A program made the translations under genes and the position numbers. The notes beneath the pieces are model-generated. The model saw only the letters and a program-made list of their open reading frames with translations, was not told the DNA's origin and did not search any database. From contig NW_017386048.1 in assembly GCF_000237925.1 (NCBI RefSeq), forward strand, positions 496,001-560,000: DNA of 64,000 nt. The letters run 5' to 3'. Positions 1 to 18,720 of the stretch are shown here, in pieces. How positions within the stretch are numbered: the first letter of the stretch is position 1; every line of letters starts with the position of its first letter. This stretch comes from Schistosoma mansoni. Its lineage: Eukaryota > Platyhelminthes > Trematoda > Strigeidida > Schistosomatidae.

Positions 1-540
1 GTCAGTTTCCTATTTGTCTGAACTGACACTTTGCAGTTCGTGCTGTGTTAAACACCATGAATGTGAGTTTTATTCAGGTGAACGATTGTTTTTTGCAGAA
101 CAATATATCTAAGGAGAAGTCATGACAGTTTGTGTCTGTTACCCACTCCTGATGCTCAACTTCGGTGGACTTGACAAGGTATTCAACAGAACTTCCTAAC
201 TTGAGAATGCTATCATTATTGTTATTGTTATTACTACTGTTATTAACACACAGAAAAGCATTGGTTTTCCCATATACAATTAAATCACATTTGAACTCAC
301 TTGATGTTGGAAATATGTGGGATCCCTAGCAGACACTGGAACACCACTACTATATTATACATGTAATCCACCTACAAAATAAACCACAATAATAAATAAA
401 CCACAATAGTCTGCATGAATTCTTCTTCTCCAGTACTCAGACGATACTTGTCATGGAGTACACTTCGAAGTACGACTCTCCGACTTATCACATATTCCAC
501 AATTGTTTTCTCTACCATATATATCTGGATTTGTTTCCGA
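1..540. other. No gene recognised
   Basis: AT-rich sequence with short trinucleotide runs (ATT/GTT near 215-245). I see no exon, RNA gene or clear mobile element. The right end runs into a possible retroelement fragment. Confidence 0.5.
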
Positions 541-735
541 TCACGAACACGTGAGCCTTGTTAGGAATTTCATATTCTCAACCAACAAATCTCCACTATG
601 AAGATGTTGAAGGACAGATTTAAGTAATGGATGAAGAATAACAACGCCATCACTTGACCACAAAATACCATCGGGAGTAGTGGATAACTCATCTCGTTTC
701 CGGAAATAGACTTGACTGGAAATCAAGCTCATTCA
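541..735 (-). mobile_element. Gypsy-type LTR element fossil, integrase zinc-domain fragment
   Basis: The minus strand reads through a short piece resembling the region ahead of the integrase zinc-binding domain of Ty3/Gypsy elements: a 'GILWSSDGVVILHPLLKSVL' stretch, then 'LHSGDLLVENMKFLTR', which parallels 'FHSGHPGINKMKSLAR' in the better preserved element at 3.8-4.2 kb. It is a short, old, broken fragment with no recognisable ends. The assignment rests on similarity to the second fossil in this window. Confidence 0.4.
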
Positions 736-1296
736 CTGCACCATAGTTACTACATACTATTTTAATTTGTCGCAATGAACGTATATGTTTGTGAATTAAT
801 TTTGCTTGTAAGTTGACAATATTCATATTAGCAATCAATCAACCGACCATGAAGTCAGAACTAGGTGAGCACAAATCAACGTATTATATTCGCAATTCGT
901 AATCAGAGCGCAATCACGTACGAAGGAATCATTAGTTAGTACAATTACCACAGCTACACAACCGAGCAACTCGTACACTTCACTGAACTTACACAGTGGT
1001 CAGACTTTAACTAGTACGCTCTAAGCTGCCCACATTCACTATCTACCGATTAACACAATGAAAACACAAATGTGCATTATTTTAAGATTATATTATACAA
1101 TGTAAAATCAAATTTGTACACAATCAAAATCACATTCTTGTTAATTGTTCCATTCTGTATTCTCCTTCTTTGAATACCTTCATCCTATACCAATGAAAGG
1201 AGAATTGATAGAAAATCAAAATAAGAATTATTATCAAATCGCATTGCAACGATTAGTTAGATTAAACAAATTATTATCATAAATAATACAATTATT
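736..1296. other. No gene recognised
   Basis: AT-rich non-coding sequence. I see no exon signal and no repeat shared with the rest of the window. Confidence 0.5.
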
Positions 1297-1425
1297 ATGT
1301 TTAACATCATCATTCTAAACATCAACATCATCCTCATTATCATGATAATATTCATCATTCTCATATACTTCATCATCATCATCATAATCATAATCATCAT
1401 TATCATCCTAAATCGTCATTATTAT
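1297..1425. repeat. ATC/ATT trinucleotide-rich low-complexity tract
   Basis: A stretch built almost only of ATC, ATT and ATA triplets. It reads as an Ile-rich open frame on the plus strand, but that is a by-product of the simple repeat, so I do not call a gene. Confidence 0.8.
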
Positions 1426-1639
1426 GGCAAATTGATGAGTGACCATGATTTCGATGACTTCCAGTTCAAGCTGAAGTCAACGCGTTTTTGATGAAAAATA
1501 CATTTAATTAAGAAATATATATATATACATAAATAGAATGTTGGTATTCAAAAAATGTCAATAATTTGATCAAAATTCTATTCTATATACGATTTAGATT
1601 GATATCTTGATATAGATGTTAAGTAATTTGATATAGTTG

Positions 1640-1800
1640 AAATCATGAATCAATTGAAGCTAGACCACCATGGAAAATTTGGAAACACTGGACGACAGTT
1701 TCGTCCTGATATGGGACTCCTCGGCAGTGAGCATCCACAATCCCGTGATGGTCTAGCTTCAAATGACTCATGAATTCAACTATAAAATTACTAAAATCTC
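1640..1800 (-). mobile_element. Sm-alpha-type SINE-like repeat with decayed hammerhead
   Basis: On the minus strand this carries the hammerhead layout of the better copies at 13.0 kb: stem I CACTG/CAGTG, stem II GTCC/GGAC and the GAAA box are present at 1,681-1,735. The first core box reads CCGAGGA instead of CUGANGA, so cleavage is probably lost. The 3' flank carries the family's conserved 'ccatggtggtctag' tail. The piece is fused to a second fragment in the opposite orientation (1,760-1,805), so the locus is a rearranged cluster of old copies. Confidence 0.7.
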
Positions 1801-1834
1801 CACAAAACCCTCTTCTGACAATAATAATAATAAT

Positions 1835-2130
1835 AAGCAGTGACCAGTGGAGTTCAACCAAGTCTGTTGTGAGATAGTAACTCACTGAAGACTATTGTGG
1901 GATTCCTAAGCAGTGAACACCTACGATCCCGCCTCACGAGATTCGAACTCATGACCTGTCAGTCTCGTGCGCGAGCGTTTAACCTCTAGACCACTGAGCC
2001 GGCATCCAACGATATCAATGTCGAAATTCAACAAATCCACGAAATTGAGCAACCATTCACCAATATCTTCAATGAAATGATATCTCACATTAGACTTGGT
2101 TGAACTCCACTGATCATAGCATCTCACTAG
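1835..2130 (-). mobile_element. Sm-alpha-type repeat, tRNA-like head
   Basis: The minus strand contains the tRNA-like head of the family: an A-box-like 'ccggctcagtggtctag' near 1,985-2,003 and a B-box-like 'gagttcgaatctc' near 1,938-1,950, as expected for an RNA polymerase III promoter. The hammerhead that should follow is eroded. The flanks (1,835-1,890 and 2,030-2,120) are copies, in opposite orientations, of the sequence around 13,090-13,200. This is a promoter-derived repeat, not a functional tRNA gene: no cloverleaf with a plausible anticodon arm or acceptor stem forms. Confidence 0.65.
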
Positions 2131-2574
2131 AACTCCAGGAAATACCTCTTGAATTCAGTCATTAATGAGCATATGATCATTATTAGAAGAGGGTTAGTGT
2201 TTGACAAACCATGAACAAACCGTAAAATCTAAAAGCTTTTCAATTAATTATTCTTTGATTATAATACCTACAAAAATTTTCTATATATTCATTATAAAAT
2301 TATTATGAGACAATATTGAAATTAATATTCAGTATTTTAGTTTATCTTATTTTTGATGTACAACAATCTTTCCTACTCATAAGTAGTAGTAGGATTCTTA
2401 GAAATTAACTTGTAAACAATAATATCAGAACAAAATTCATTTAGTACTGTTTGTTTGAATCGATGTGTTAGGACTGCAACTGGTCAGTCTCTAATTGGCA
2501 TATGTGCATATTGTGCCCATTGCCTCGATAAAGCCTTAATTCACTAGCATTATAAGCAAAGATGGATAGTGGCT
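2131..2574. other. No gene recognised
   Basis: AT-rich sequence between the Sm-alpha cluster and a Gypsy-type LTR. I recognise nothing in it. Confidence 0.45.
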
Positions 2575-2941
2575 AGCAGTGTGATAAGTCTTGTCGATTG
2601 AACACTATATTCGTTTACTAAGCTATTCTGGTAACCCACAGGCTAGAACTACTCAGCGACTTGAACACCAGAAAGAAGACGCAAGTATGAGAGAAAATAC
2701 TTTACTCCAAGGTTCAATCCTGTACAGAAAATCATGGGTATTTATAGATGTTAGCGTCTGTTAAATCAACATCATATTTCAGCCAATCCATTAACGACAT
2801 ATCATGCTACCGACCAGTAGTAGCACGCCACGTTGGAACTCTAGAATGTTCCATCGTACTCGGATTGGCTGGGGCTCTTCGGCTCCTTTTTGGGCCTCTG
2901 GAGGCTCCGTCGAAGTTCTCCGGAAGCCGACTCAACACCTC
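2575..2941 (-). repeat. LTR of the Gypsy-type fossil
   Basis: In element orientation it follows a purine tract (GGAGGGAGG), begins TGTTGAGTCGG and ends about TTATCACA (TG...CA type), roughly 367 bp. A TATA-like 'tctataaata' lies about two thirds of the way in. It contains a 41-bp stretch (2,771-2,811) also found, with one mismatch, at 4,206-4,246 upstream of the integrase region. The outer boundary is estimated from the TG...CA rule because no second LTR is available. Confidence 0.6.
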
Positions 2942-4345
2942 CCTCCAAATAAGACTTTCTCTTCGGGTCTACTTGCAGCTTGGTAACAGGTTTTCTACGG
3001 CGTTCGGACTTCCTTGGTATCCCATGTCTATGGGTGTCTGTTGGTGTTCTTACCACCGGAGTATCTGTAATTATTTCGAGCGGAAGCCTCACTTCACTAT
3101 CTACGGTGTCTAGAATCCTTTTTTCTCTGTGTATTTGATGAATGTGTCTGATTCACGTTCCGAAAGTTCCACACACCTTGTATAGAACATTTCCCATTCT
3201 CTTTTCAATGACTCCAGGTTCCCAACGATTACTTTCGCTGTATGACTTGATAAGCACTTTATCACCGACGTTAAAACTCCGGATATTCTGATTTTATCTG
3301 CGTCCGACCATTGGTTTAGGTGGCAACATGGCGTCGAATACAGTTCGAATTTTTCTCCCGGACATCGTTTCAGCAGGGAATTTTCCATCTGGGACGATGT
3401 GGTTAGGCGTAGTTCTATAAGCTGTTAGAAATTTCGTAATTACCTGACTTGTCCCCTCGCCTTCCCCTTTCAGGAGTGCTCTGTTCAATGTGCCGACGAA
3501 GCGCTCAGCCTGTCCATTTGATTGAGGGTGATAGGGTGGTGAGCGTATATGTACAATTCCATCAATGTTCCAGAAGTGCTTGAATGATTCAGCAGTGAAT
3601 TGTGATCCATTATCGGTCACAAAGTCTCAGGAACTCCAAAGCAACTAAACAGTTCGGATAACTTGCTGATCGTTTCACTGGCTGTACAAGTTGCCATGGC
3701 ATAGATTTGTGGCCATTTAGTAAATGCATCTACGATAATTAGAAACATTTTTCCTTGGATTGGACCAGCAAAATCTGCATGAATTCTTTCCTAGCGTCCT
3801 GCAGGCGTAGGCCAATACTGAGGTTCGCATTTCACAGGGTTGTTAGCGGCTTGAATGCATGATGGACAGTTACGGCATTTATTCTCGATATCTTCGTCCA
3901 TTGACGGCCAATAAGCATAACTACGAGCCAACGATTTCATTTTATTGATTCCAGGATGGCCACTGTGAAACTGCTTGAGAAACTTGTGACGTAATAACTT
4001 CGGAATAACAATTCGATCACCGAACATAATACACGAGTCAACAACCATTAGTGAGTCCCATCGACGAAAATATTGCAAAAGTTCTCCGCCAAGGCGATTG
4101 TTTGGAAATTTGGTCGAGAGATAGCATTTGACTGTGCTCAGTATCTTATCACTTTCAGTGATCTTCTTGATAGTTTCAAAGGTTACTGGGAGTCCATTGA
4201 TTGCGTCATATTTCAGCCAATCCATTAACAACATATCATGCTACCACTCCACTCATCTTCAGAGTCTCATCAACACCGGTGAGATAGTCAGACGGATCCT
4301 CAGTGCCGATCCACATAGCTCACCCGATTTTTGCAGTTGGTGAGA
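2575..4345 (-). mobile_element. Ty3/Gypsy-type LTR retrotransposon fossil, 3' half
   Basis: Minus-strand remains of a Gypsy-type element. In element order: end of the RNase H region (about 4,345-4,130), integrase zinc-binding domain (about 4,000-3,830; HPG and CxxC type residues visible), integrase core (about 3,620-3,300, with 'DNGSQFTAESF' and 'HPQSNGQAERF', the D and E catalytic regions of retroviral-type integrases), a basic C-terminal tail, a purine-rich tract and one LTR. The gag and RT parts are absent here, so the copy is truncated and old; it is clearly broken. A related stretch lies at 49,455-49,760, which suggests the same family. Confidence 0.85.
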
Positions 4346-4349
4346 TGTC

Positions 4350-5160
4350 TGATTGTCGATGAAAGGGGAAGTACACTATGCAGAGATTCAGGATTTTACT
4401 CCATGACTGTGAAGATTGTCACTCCTATTTAGTTCTACTGACGGTTTATGCTTAACTGAGTTAACATCTCTCAGCCATTGAAAAAATGTATTATAAGTAT
4501 CAGCCAGAACACCACAAGTTCTGAACAGAACACCCTATCCATATCTCGACGAGAGTACCTGTCAATTAATACGTGCATCAAGCATAGGTTTCGATGCCTG
4601 ATACAATACACTGAATGAAAATGGTTATGGTTCAATAGTGTTGAATGAGTAGTATTTATTTTCATAATTAGAGACCCACTTTAGTGTTTACGAATAATAA
4701 GCCTAAAGAGAACATCGAACAATCTTTAAATGAATTTATTATTCTCTCGAGCATATTCCGACTGTAGTGAAATGTTGCCTATCGTATATTACTAAGGCTA
4801 CCGCCACAAAAAAAGTGTTTAATGTCGAATAAACCTCAGAATAGTCAGTAATTTGATGATTATTTATATACTTGCTGTTACTATTTCCATAAACTGAATG
4901 TTTTTCGTCCCTATACATACAAATGTGGATAGAAGTTGGTCAAATATGAATTCAAGCTGTCCAATAAATGAAGTTTGCAAGTGATTTGAGAGGAGGGTTA
5001 CGATGATTCTCATCTACATGAAGCCAGTCTTATGATGTTCAAATAAAATTTTCATACATCAGAATGAAACGAATTCTCATTAGTAATAGCAACGCCAAGA
5101 AAATGGAAGGATGAAGACTTGTAGCTGTGGGAGATTACTTTTGTTCTCTGAGCAATATGG
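4350..5160. other. No gene recognised
   Basis: AT-rich non-coding sequence. I see no exon, no strong repeat and no motif shared with other parts of the window. Confidence 0.45.
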
Positions 5161-5164
5161 TTTA

Positions 5165-5395
5165 CATCAGAGGGGGTTTTGTGGAGAAGTTAGTATTTTC
5201 ACTGTTGAAATCTTGAGTCAATTGAAGCTAGACCACCATGGAAAACCTGGAAGCATTGGACGGCCGTGTCGTCCTATTATGGGACTCCTCAGCAGTGCGC
5301 AAGCACGATCCCGCACTCGCGAGATTCGAACCCAGGAACTGCCAGTCTCGAGCCAGAGCCCTTAACCGATAGACCACTGAACCGACATCCAACGG
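5165..5395 (-). mobile_element. Sm-alpha-type SINE-like repeat with hammerhead
   Basis: An almost complete copy on the minus strand. It has an A-box-like 'tcggttcagtggtcta' (about 5,370-5,385), a B-box-like 'gggttcgaatctc' (about 5,322-5,335), a hammerhead region (5,250-5,301) and a 3' tail ending near 5,165 with 'ctccacaaaacccc'. In the hammerhead, CUGAGGA and stem II GUCC/GGAC are intact, but the second core box reads GACA instead of GAAA, so self-cleavage is probably abolished. Stem I still pairs as GCACTG with CAATGC, with one mismatch. Confidence 0.8.
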
Positions 5396-5399
5396 TGTT

Positions 5400-5470
5400 A
5401 ATGGTAGGTCCTGGGTTCGAATCTCGCCAGTGCGGGATCGTGGATGCGCACTGCTGAGAAGTCCTATATG
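5400..5470 (+). mobile_element. Sm-alpha-type repeat, truncated copy
   Basis: A plus-strand partial copy placed head to head with the minus-strand copy at 5,165-5,395. It carries the B-box-like 'gggttcgaatctcgc' and the start of the hammerhead (stem I GCACTG followed by an altered core), then breaks off. Confidence 0.7.
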
Positions 5471-6119
5471 TTTTATTGGAGAATCATTATTTTTCCGAAC
5501 GCCATCAAGACAAGTTGTCACTTTAAATGAAAAGGTTTGAATACCTCACTTCTCCATGCAGTTTGTGCTGTTGTTGTTCAGGAAAACAACAGGAAACTAT
5601 ACAATGAAACCATTCAGCTCACAGAACGAAACTTCAACAAAAGACGTAACATGGATAAAATCAAGTCACATTGAGCAAAATGACAATAGATGTGCATACA
5701 TAAAACAGATCGAGTTGTGAAAACAACCCCAAGAAATAGATTTAGGTTATTAAATTCGTATACGATTGATGGTTAGGTTACACTATATTGTCAGTTCACT
5801 GTGCGAATATAAATCGATCATTCCTAATAGTTTATCGGATTAGTAATTCTGTGATAAACTCGTAGCTCTTCAGATGCTAGAAACGATTGTCATTCGAATT
5901 TTAAATTGATCAGAGTTATGTGTATAAAAGGATGGTGTTTAACCTTTTCTCTTAACTTGCCCAACCTCAAGTCCAATCAGTCAATAACCATCTTAATTTG
6001 ACCAATATACATATAGCCCTCCAATTTCGAATACACCTCATACAATCATTATTCACATAACTTCCTAATATTATTATTCTAAATATTTGAACTCATTCCA
6101 CTTACTATTGAATTTATAT
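5471..6119. other. No gene recognised
   Basis: AT-rich spacer before a solo-LTR-like repeat. No coding signal is visible. Confidence 0.45.
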
Positions 6120-6544
6120 TGTGGGGAGTAGTGTAATGTCGTGTACTGTTACATCTACATCGCTTATTCTAGTTTCTGGATAAGTCAAGTCAGCTAACCA
6201 TTTTGAGTCATGTTTTCACCTGGTTAATTATTAACCCTGACTACTTTCTTATATGAGCGTATGTGTGTTTACACTTCTTATCCTATTTATCACATGACTG
6301 TCATTTATTTTTATCTGACTGTAAATATTGATTTACGCTTGATAAAAGTGGGTTGGCTTAACCACCATTTCCAATGTGTGTCATTTTTGCTTCACTCGCT
6401 GGTATTTGCTCATAACTTTCTGGCCTGCGTTATTTGACAATATACTGTAGCTGCCGCTTCTCTTTGCCTTCTGATTTTATACACCGTTAAGAATCTTATT
6501 ATAACGGTTATCGAGGTGAACGATTAGCGAAGCACGACACTACA
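6120..6544 (+). repeat. Solo-LTR-like repeat
   Basis: About 425 bp beginning TGTGGGGAGTAG and ending GACACTACA (TG...CA ends), flanked on both sides by ATAT, compatible with a 4-bp target duplication. Its 3' part (about 6,390-6,544) recurs diverged inside the inverted duplication at 28,161-28,310 (minus) and 40,497-40,646 (plus). No coding sequence lies next to it, so a solo LTR is the simplest reading; the family is undetermined. Confidence 0.5.
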
Positions 6545-6743
6545 ATATCACTTCATACACTAGATATCCCTATACCAAATATTCGATCTTATTTCTCTTA
6601 TACTATTATCTGAAATCATTCTGATTATCAATCTCACTATTCCATTTGCCATATAATGTTAACATTCCATAGTAATCATTTCAGCATTAATAGTTTAACT
6701 TCATAAACAATCCTTAGGTCAAACACTTTAATTCTAGTTATAC

Positions 6744-7225
6744 CTCGATAAGAATGATGAATAGTAACATTCAGAATCCATTTATGGACCAATACTATGT
6801 GTATATCACTATCGTATAATTGCTAATTAACTAAATCATTTATATTTATAACCCCATTATTATAAGCTATATTTTGAACTATAAACTATTGTTACGTGAT
6901 TTACCATTCTTGAATTATGCCCTGTCTATTATTTACTATCTCCCCTATTCACAGCCACATTTGGCTGAATCTTGTACAAATGTTTTCCTATTTTATGGTC
7001 TGTTTGATTGGTATATAAACTCTGTATGTTTGAAATATAATGATTTATACCGCAGAGGCTGTTCTGGAATTAACCGGCTGGGTTAGGCAGAAAGCAGGAC
7101 CGATAGAGTGCTGTAGACTGCTCGTACGGGTCTCGTGTGTCATTGGTCTGATCAATAATTCACTGCTCACTAATTGGCGGTATGATCACCTGATACATTA
7201 AAAGGGCACTCAGACCACAAACTAT
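6744..7225 (+). repeat. LTR-like interspersed repeat, family B copy 1
   Basis: About 480 bp, clearly related to 18,718-19,211. Shared landmarks are 'acagccacatttggctgaat', a TATA-like 'ttggtatataa', 'gcagaggctgttctgga' and 'gactgctcgtacgg'. The TATA box, the length and the TG...CA-type ends of the second copy suggest an LTR, but no internal region is attached. Confidence 0.55.
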
Positions 7226-7229
7226 AACA

Positions 7230-9490
7230 ATTCTAAAATTCTGTATACATCTTTAACTTATCCATTCTTCGAACTATCGATTTGACAGTGAAATCTGAAA
7301 AATTTATTGAAAAGAACATTTTCCATTTGTGTCTGTGTATTAATATCATGGGAATCTTTAAGGAAGTAGATAACTAATCTGAGGAGCCATAAAATATCAT
7401 TTACGTGTCCGTACTTGTTAGGCAATTGTTTACACAATTAGTAACCATTTTGACAACTTATAGCTACATTTTCATTGACAGTATAAAAAAATTTGCTTCC
7501 CTGAGAGTGAAATATTTCCACAGAAGGTCAAAAGGTTAAACAAATAAAGAAATTTATCTAATATTTAGAGAACTACATACAAAAACTTGAAAAACGAACA
7601 GAAAAAGAAAATAGAAGGCGACAAAAATGTTTACAAATAAGGAATAAAAGAAATCAGACATGACGGCTGTCAAATGTCAGAACAACAGCATAGATGAAGC
7701 TAAATGATTCAAGAAGTAGACGAAAAAGAAAAGAACAGACGAAGAACAATTAAATGTGCAAACATACAATTTTTCGCAGAATATAGTTGAACATACAAAC
7801 ACAGACACACACAAAACGTTCAAACATACATACGCATACATCAAAACACAAACATTCACAACCACATATTAATATAGTAGTATACTCAGAGACTATTGGA
7901 TGCAAAACGCAAACACAGAGGTGAAGAAAAGTGTTTTTTTCCAGTGAATTTTTCACAATGACAGTCGCGGGCAGCATTTCAACCTGAAACCAAATAGAAA
8001 GTCACATTATTTTAGTAAGTGAATTCAATCAACTTAAATCTAGTAAACGAAAATACGATATTTTACAAAACAATCTCTCAACTAAAAGATGTCTAGATTT
8101 AAACAAGCCATTCTTTTCTTTACCAAACTTTGCACTTTCATATTTCTCGTCCGATTTACTAAGCTACTTTAATGGAGTTCTGTAGATCACGGAGCTACAT
8201 AACTCGTTCCATGTACATAATTAGGCGTAAATTCAAAGGATTTGTTTCTTGTGTTTCTACTCGAATATAAAATTATCATTTGATGCTTCTGAGTTCATGT
8301 GATATGTGATAAACCTCGTCAAACTTAAGTGTTTGAATTGTTTAGAGGATTTCATTAACAACTTTTAAGATTTAAAAATATTTAATTACTTGACGTGCTG
8401 AATTAAGAGAATCCTCATTCCCCAAAACAGGTTAATTCTCTTGATAAAATGAAAATTGTTGGTTAGCATCACTTGGAAAACCTCATTACGACAGATCCCC
8501 AAACTGACTCGATCAACGGAGAACTATTTTAATTAATGCAAACTCAATGGAGTTACAAACACAAATTATTTTTATGAAAACCATTTCCATTATAACCGGA
8601 TATTAGTTGGAGAACCAGTAAAGACTATGGAGCATAGACAGTGGTCTTATTCTGAAATGCGTTACTGGTGAGCACTCACAACTCCCTACGAAGGACATTT
8701 AGGTTTCGAAGCAACCAAGATACCTTCAAAATACAAAATGGGAGACCAATAATTTACATTTCTAACCCAGACCAGTTTGGGACAAATTGTGGTCATTGAT
8801 GGACGTCATTGGTAAGTAGTCCTTCCAACTAGGTTGACTTCAATATGTATTTTGTATAGATAACCAGAAAACACACCATAACCTACAGACCAAGGCGTGA
8901 ACAAAGATAAATCTTTACACGCTTACTGAGTAATGTTTAAAACCATACATTCAATTTCACAAGGCCATAGGTAAAGCTAGTGAACTTGAAATATCACAAG
9001 TTTACATTTGCAATACATGTAATGGTACAAAAACAAAACCCATCAAAAACTACTGTATATTTTGTCATCATTTATGCATATTTTAACAAATAAGTACATG
9101 ATTAAAAACGACAAAACTTGCCTATACTTGTTAAAAGGAAACATGTGCACATTTGTGAAGAATTTTCAATTCAAGGGAAAATGATGAAAACGGTTGTGGT
9201 GGTGACTGACACTTCAGGTTTTCTCCCCTCCCACGCAAAAACAGGTAAAAACTGTTAAATCTGAAATCATTGTAAGTAATATACACCAAAATCCAAACAC
9301 AAAGGAACAAATTAAACACAATATACAATGTGGATTCACAAGACAAGAATTCTTTGTATAAGGGAGGTGGTTACTTAATGGATATTCAGTAAGCTACTAA
9401 GCAAAAATCAGTAGCCAAATATTAAAAAAACTATACTCGACAAGACTAACAGACTGGATGTTTGTAAACTTCAGCAGCGCGACACACAAT
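7230..9490. other. No gene recognised
   Basis: Over 2 kb of AT-rich sequence with CA/TG-rich simple sequence near 7,780-7,860. The frames open here read as Cys/Val/Tyr-rich low-complexity peptide and look spurious. I see no conserved domain, splice-supported exon or recognisable element. Confidence 0.5.
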
Positions 9491-9545
9491 ACTTCATCAG
9501 TCAGTCAGTCAGCTACAAAACTACGTAGTGGCGTAATGAAAGTAA
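9490..9545 (-). repeat. Possible RTE subfamily B 3' terminus
   Basis: A run of TCAG repeats followed by 'ctacaaaactacgtag' resembles the left edges of the subfamily-B RTE copies at 24,324 and 17,615. Only the extreme 3' end would be present. Confidence 0.35.
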
Positions 9546-10047
9546 GACAATTACGTTAACTGTCAATATAGATGAAACGATAAGACCGTTAATCAACTAA
9601 TTAAACTATACTGATTACATAGATCATTACTCCTAAAAGTTCGACTACTTAAGCCATTGAATAAATAGTAACAAACATTGCGATTAACATTAATAGACGT
9701 CAAAAAAAGGTTGTTTAAACTTACCGAAAATAACAAGATAGACCATCGAGTCAATACAAACTTGTAAGGATGAAACAAATGTGTCAGTTTAAATGCACAT
9801 AAATGCGAGAATAGCAATTTATGGTAGGCATTATTTATCAACCAAACAGTAAACTAAGGCAATCCAATAGATTTGAATATAAAACAACTGAAATTAATAC
9901 ACAAATTATGTCTGTATAGATATATATATAGAGAGAGAGAGACCATCGACACTGGAAAATGGAAATAAGTAATTACAAGGGACTAGTGATAGTTTGCTTT
10001 TCGAGAATAAGAAGCAGTAGTTGTTTTTTTTGTGGTCGTAATGATGA

Positions 10048-16738
<6,691 letters not shown>

Positions 16739-16799
16739 CTGCAAAGAAAACCGGAACTACACAACAGTTAAATGTACATTTATACACCAATAAAGGAAA

Positions 16800-16825
16800 T
16801 GATATATATATATATATATATATAC
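16800..16825. repeat. (TA)n microsatellite
   Basis: An uninterrupted TA dinucleotide run just upstream of the poly(A) polymerase start region. Confidence 0.9.
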
Positions 16826-17034
16826 CGAACGAGGTTAAGACTGGTAGAAGCCTGAGTCAAACTTACTGTTTGCAGTGATTTGCTAGAATTAGCCAAAAAA
16901 GTGTTTATTCGAGTAGCTGTGCGTGCTAGTGGTGGCATGACTGATAAGATTAATTGGAATACAGTGAGAACCAGTGACTTACGTTAGTCTGAGCTATATT
17001 GGGCGATACCATGGTGTTAGTCTGTTTGTAAAAG

Positions 17035-17480
17035 GTTGAGTTTACAATGCGTTGGCGAGAGCTGTTTTGCTCTATGATCGTAAAACGTGGTCTCAAAATT
17101 CAGAGTGTTTGATGACTTGGTGTCCCATCGTCGTTGTCTCCAGAGGGTTGTTGGAATCCAGTAGCAATACCATGTTAGTAATACTGGTGTTCGAGAACGA
17201 GTGTTTGGGTGATTCCACCATTTTAATACACCGGCGTCGGTGACTTGAACATGTGTTACGAATGTCAATCCAAAAACTTCCCCACCATGGATTATTTGCT
17301 GGCGCGGGGGTGGAATGGGAAAATTGGAGATAGTTTGTGACATGCCACCGTAATACAAAAAGAGCATGCATAGGACTGGTATCTCTCGACCGAATACGAC
17401 TCTCTGGTTGTCGTCCGAGAGATGATGTAATTCGATGGCCTAAGACATCAGATATGACTCAAAATAAAAGCCGACGACAA
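17035..17480 (+). mobile_element. RTE-clade LINE fragment (subfamily A, RT C-terminus)
   Basis: Plus-strand remnant matching the C-terminal part of the RTE reverse transcriptase at 19.4-20.4 kb: 'ARAVLLYDRKTWS' against 'VRAVLLYACETWP', then a degraded 'QYHVSNTGVRERVFG' against 'QHHVSNAEVLHRVFG'. Several frame changes separate the matching pieces. The 5' end is truncated. Confidence 0.75.
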
Positions 17481-17614
17481 TCCTGCTATTTATGTACTTA
17501 CTGAAAAAGGCATTGATACAAATGAGCACCAAAATAAATATGCACCATACAACGTGACATTATCAAGAGGTGGAGGGCGGAAGACCATTACATTCAAAAA
17601 CACAGATAAATAAA

Positions 17615-18432
17615 AATAAATGGATGAGTCAGTTAGTCAGTCACAACGCAGAACTTCGTAAGTACGTAGATCAGTTCGAGTTGCCATACCACATTAGCAC
17701 AGAGATGCAGCTGTCGATTCAAATCCCATAGTGGTAGAGATAGTAAGAGTATAAACAGTAATCGGAAAGATTAGGGTTTGAAGATGTTAATTAATGGGTA
17801 TAATCCAGCGAAATAAATTTGGAGAGAAAAAAAGATAGAGACATGGAGAATACAGAAGATTAGAATTTGGTAGAACACAGAGAGCGGATGCACCTTCGCG
17901 ATTGCAAACGATTTTGAGCCATGTCATTCAAGGTCTCTAACCATCGGATGCTATCATCTCGCGGATCCCAACCAGGTAGTCTACACCTACCAACATGGCT
18001 CAGTCCACTTGTCAGTGACTTAATGGATTCTTTGTTGCTTCCGCTCTTAAATAAAAAAACATCTCGCTTTCCCTATAGATTTAGGTGCGAATAAAGTTTT
18101 ACTTTACACAGACATAACTACCGTAGTACAAAGTTTCTTAAAAAACTGACAGAATGAGGAGGAAAGTGTTATTTCTAAAAGCACGTCAACGACAAAGTTA
18201 AACAAGGATGGGGAAAGCGGACAGTCCTGACGAACATCACTTGAGGTAATCAATTCTGATGACAATTTGCCGTAAGCTCTAACTCGATCAGTTGTGTTGG
18301 AGTAGGGAGCCTTTATAAGGTTAATGTACTTCTTTGGTACTCCTTTCAGTGACAAACACTGCCATAGAACCTCACAATGAACTGAGTCAAATGCCGTCTT
18401 AAGATCGAGAAATACTACGATTGTTATTTTAC
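17615..18432 (-). mobile_element. RTE-clade LINE fragment (subfamily B)
   Basis: Minus-strand copy with the subfamily-B 3' terminus (TCAG-rich, about 17,630), part of the C-terminal region (17,900-18,040) and an RT palm piece (18,104-18,430) with 'VFLDLKTAFDSV' and 'VRQDCPLSPSLFNF'. The middle of the RT, including the YADD-type motif, is missing between these blocks, so it is internally deleted. A non-autonomous repeat abuts it at 18,437. Confidence 0.75.
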
Positions 18433-18436
18433 TTGA

Positions 18437-18720
18437 ACACAAATATTGGTACTAGGCAGCACCAGATATATATGCACCACACAATTGTGTGAGGTCTATG
18501 ATACTTTCCAGGTGTCCAGACTGAAGCAGGTGGTTTTCTTAGGAGGCCACACCTGGAGCCTTTCACCTGAAGGTCTGATCCACAAGACAGTGGAGCATCG
18601 TGAGGAGATGCAGTTCCATGATAGCCGGTCACCAACGAATGGTTTATACGCCATTTGTCCCCTCAGGATATTGGAGCTCATGTACACCATTGTTTTGGAA
18701 TTAGGGTTTTCCAACTTGTT
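18437..18720 (-). mobile_element. Non-autonomous RTE-derived repeat, copy 1
   Basis: Minus-strand copy of the about 300-bp body also found at 21,900, 22,350 and 54,950. It starts 'gttggaaaaccct' and ends with the RTE-like 'ccaatatttgtg' tail. An open frame beginning 'MENPNSK' is kept for 72 codons. Confidence 0.75.

Noticed and set aside
1297-1491. 64-codon Ile-rich plus-strand frame
   Set aside because: It is produced by ATC/ATT simple repeats.
7677-7977. Overlapping Cys/Val-rich minus-strand frames
   Set aside because: They come from a CA/TG-rich low-complexity tract; no domain or splice support.
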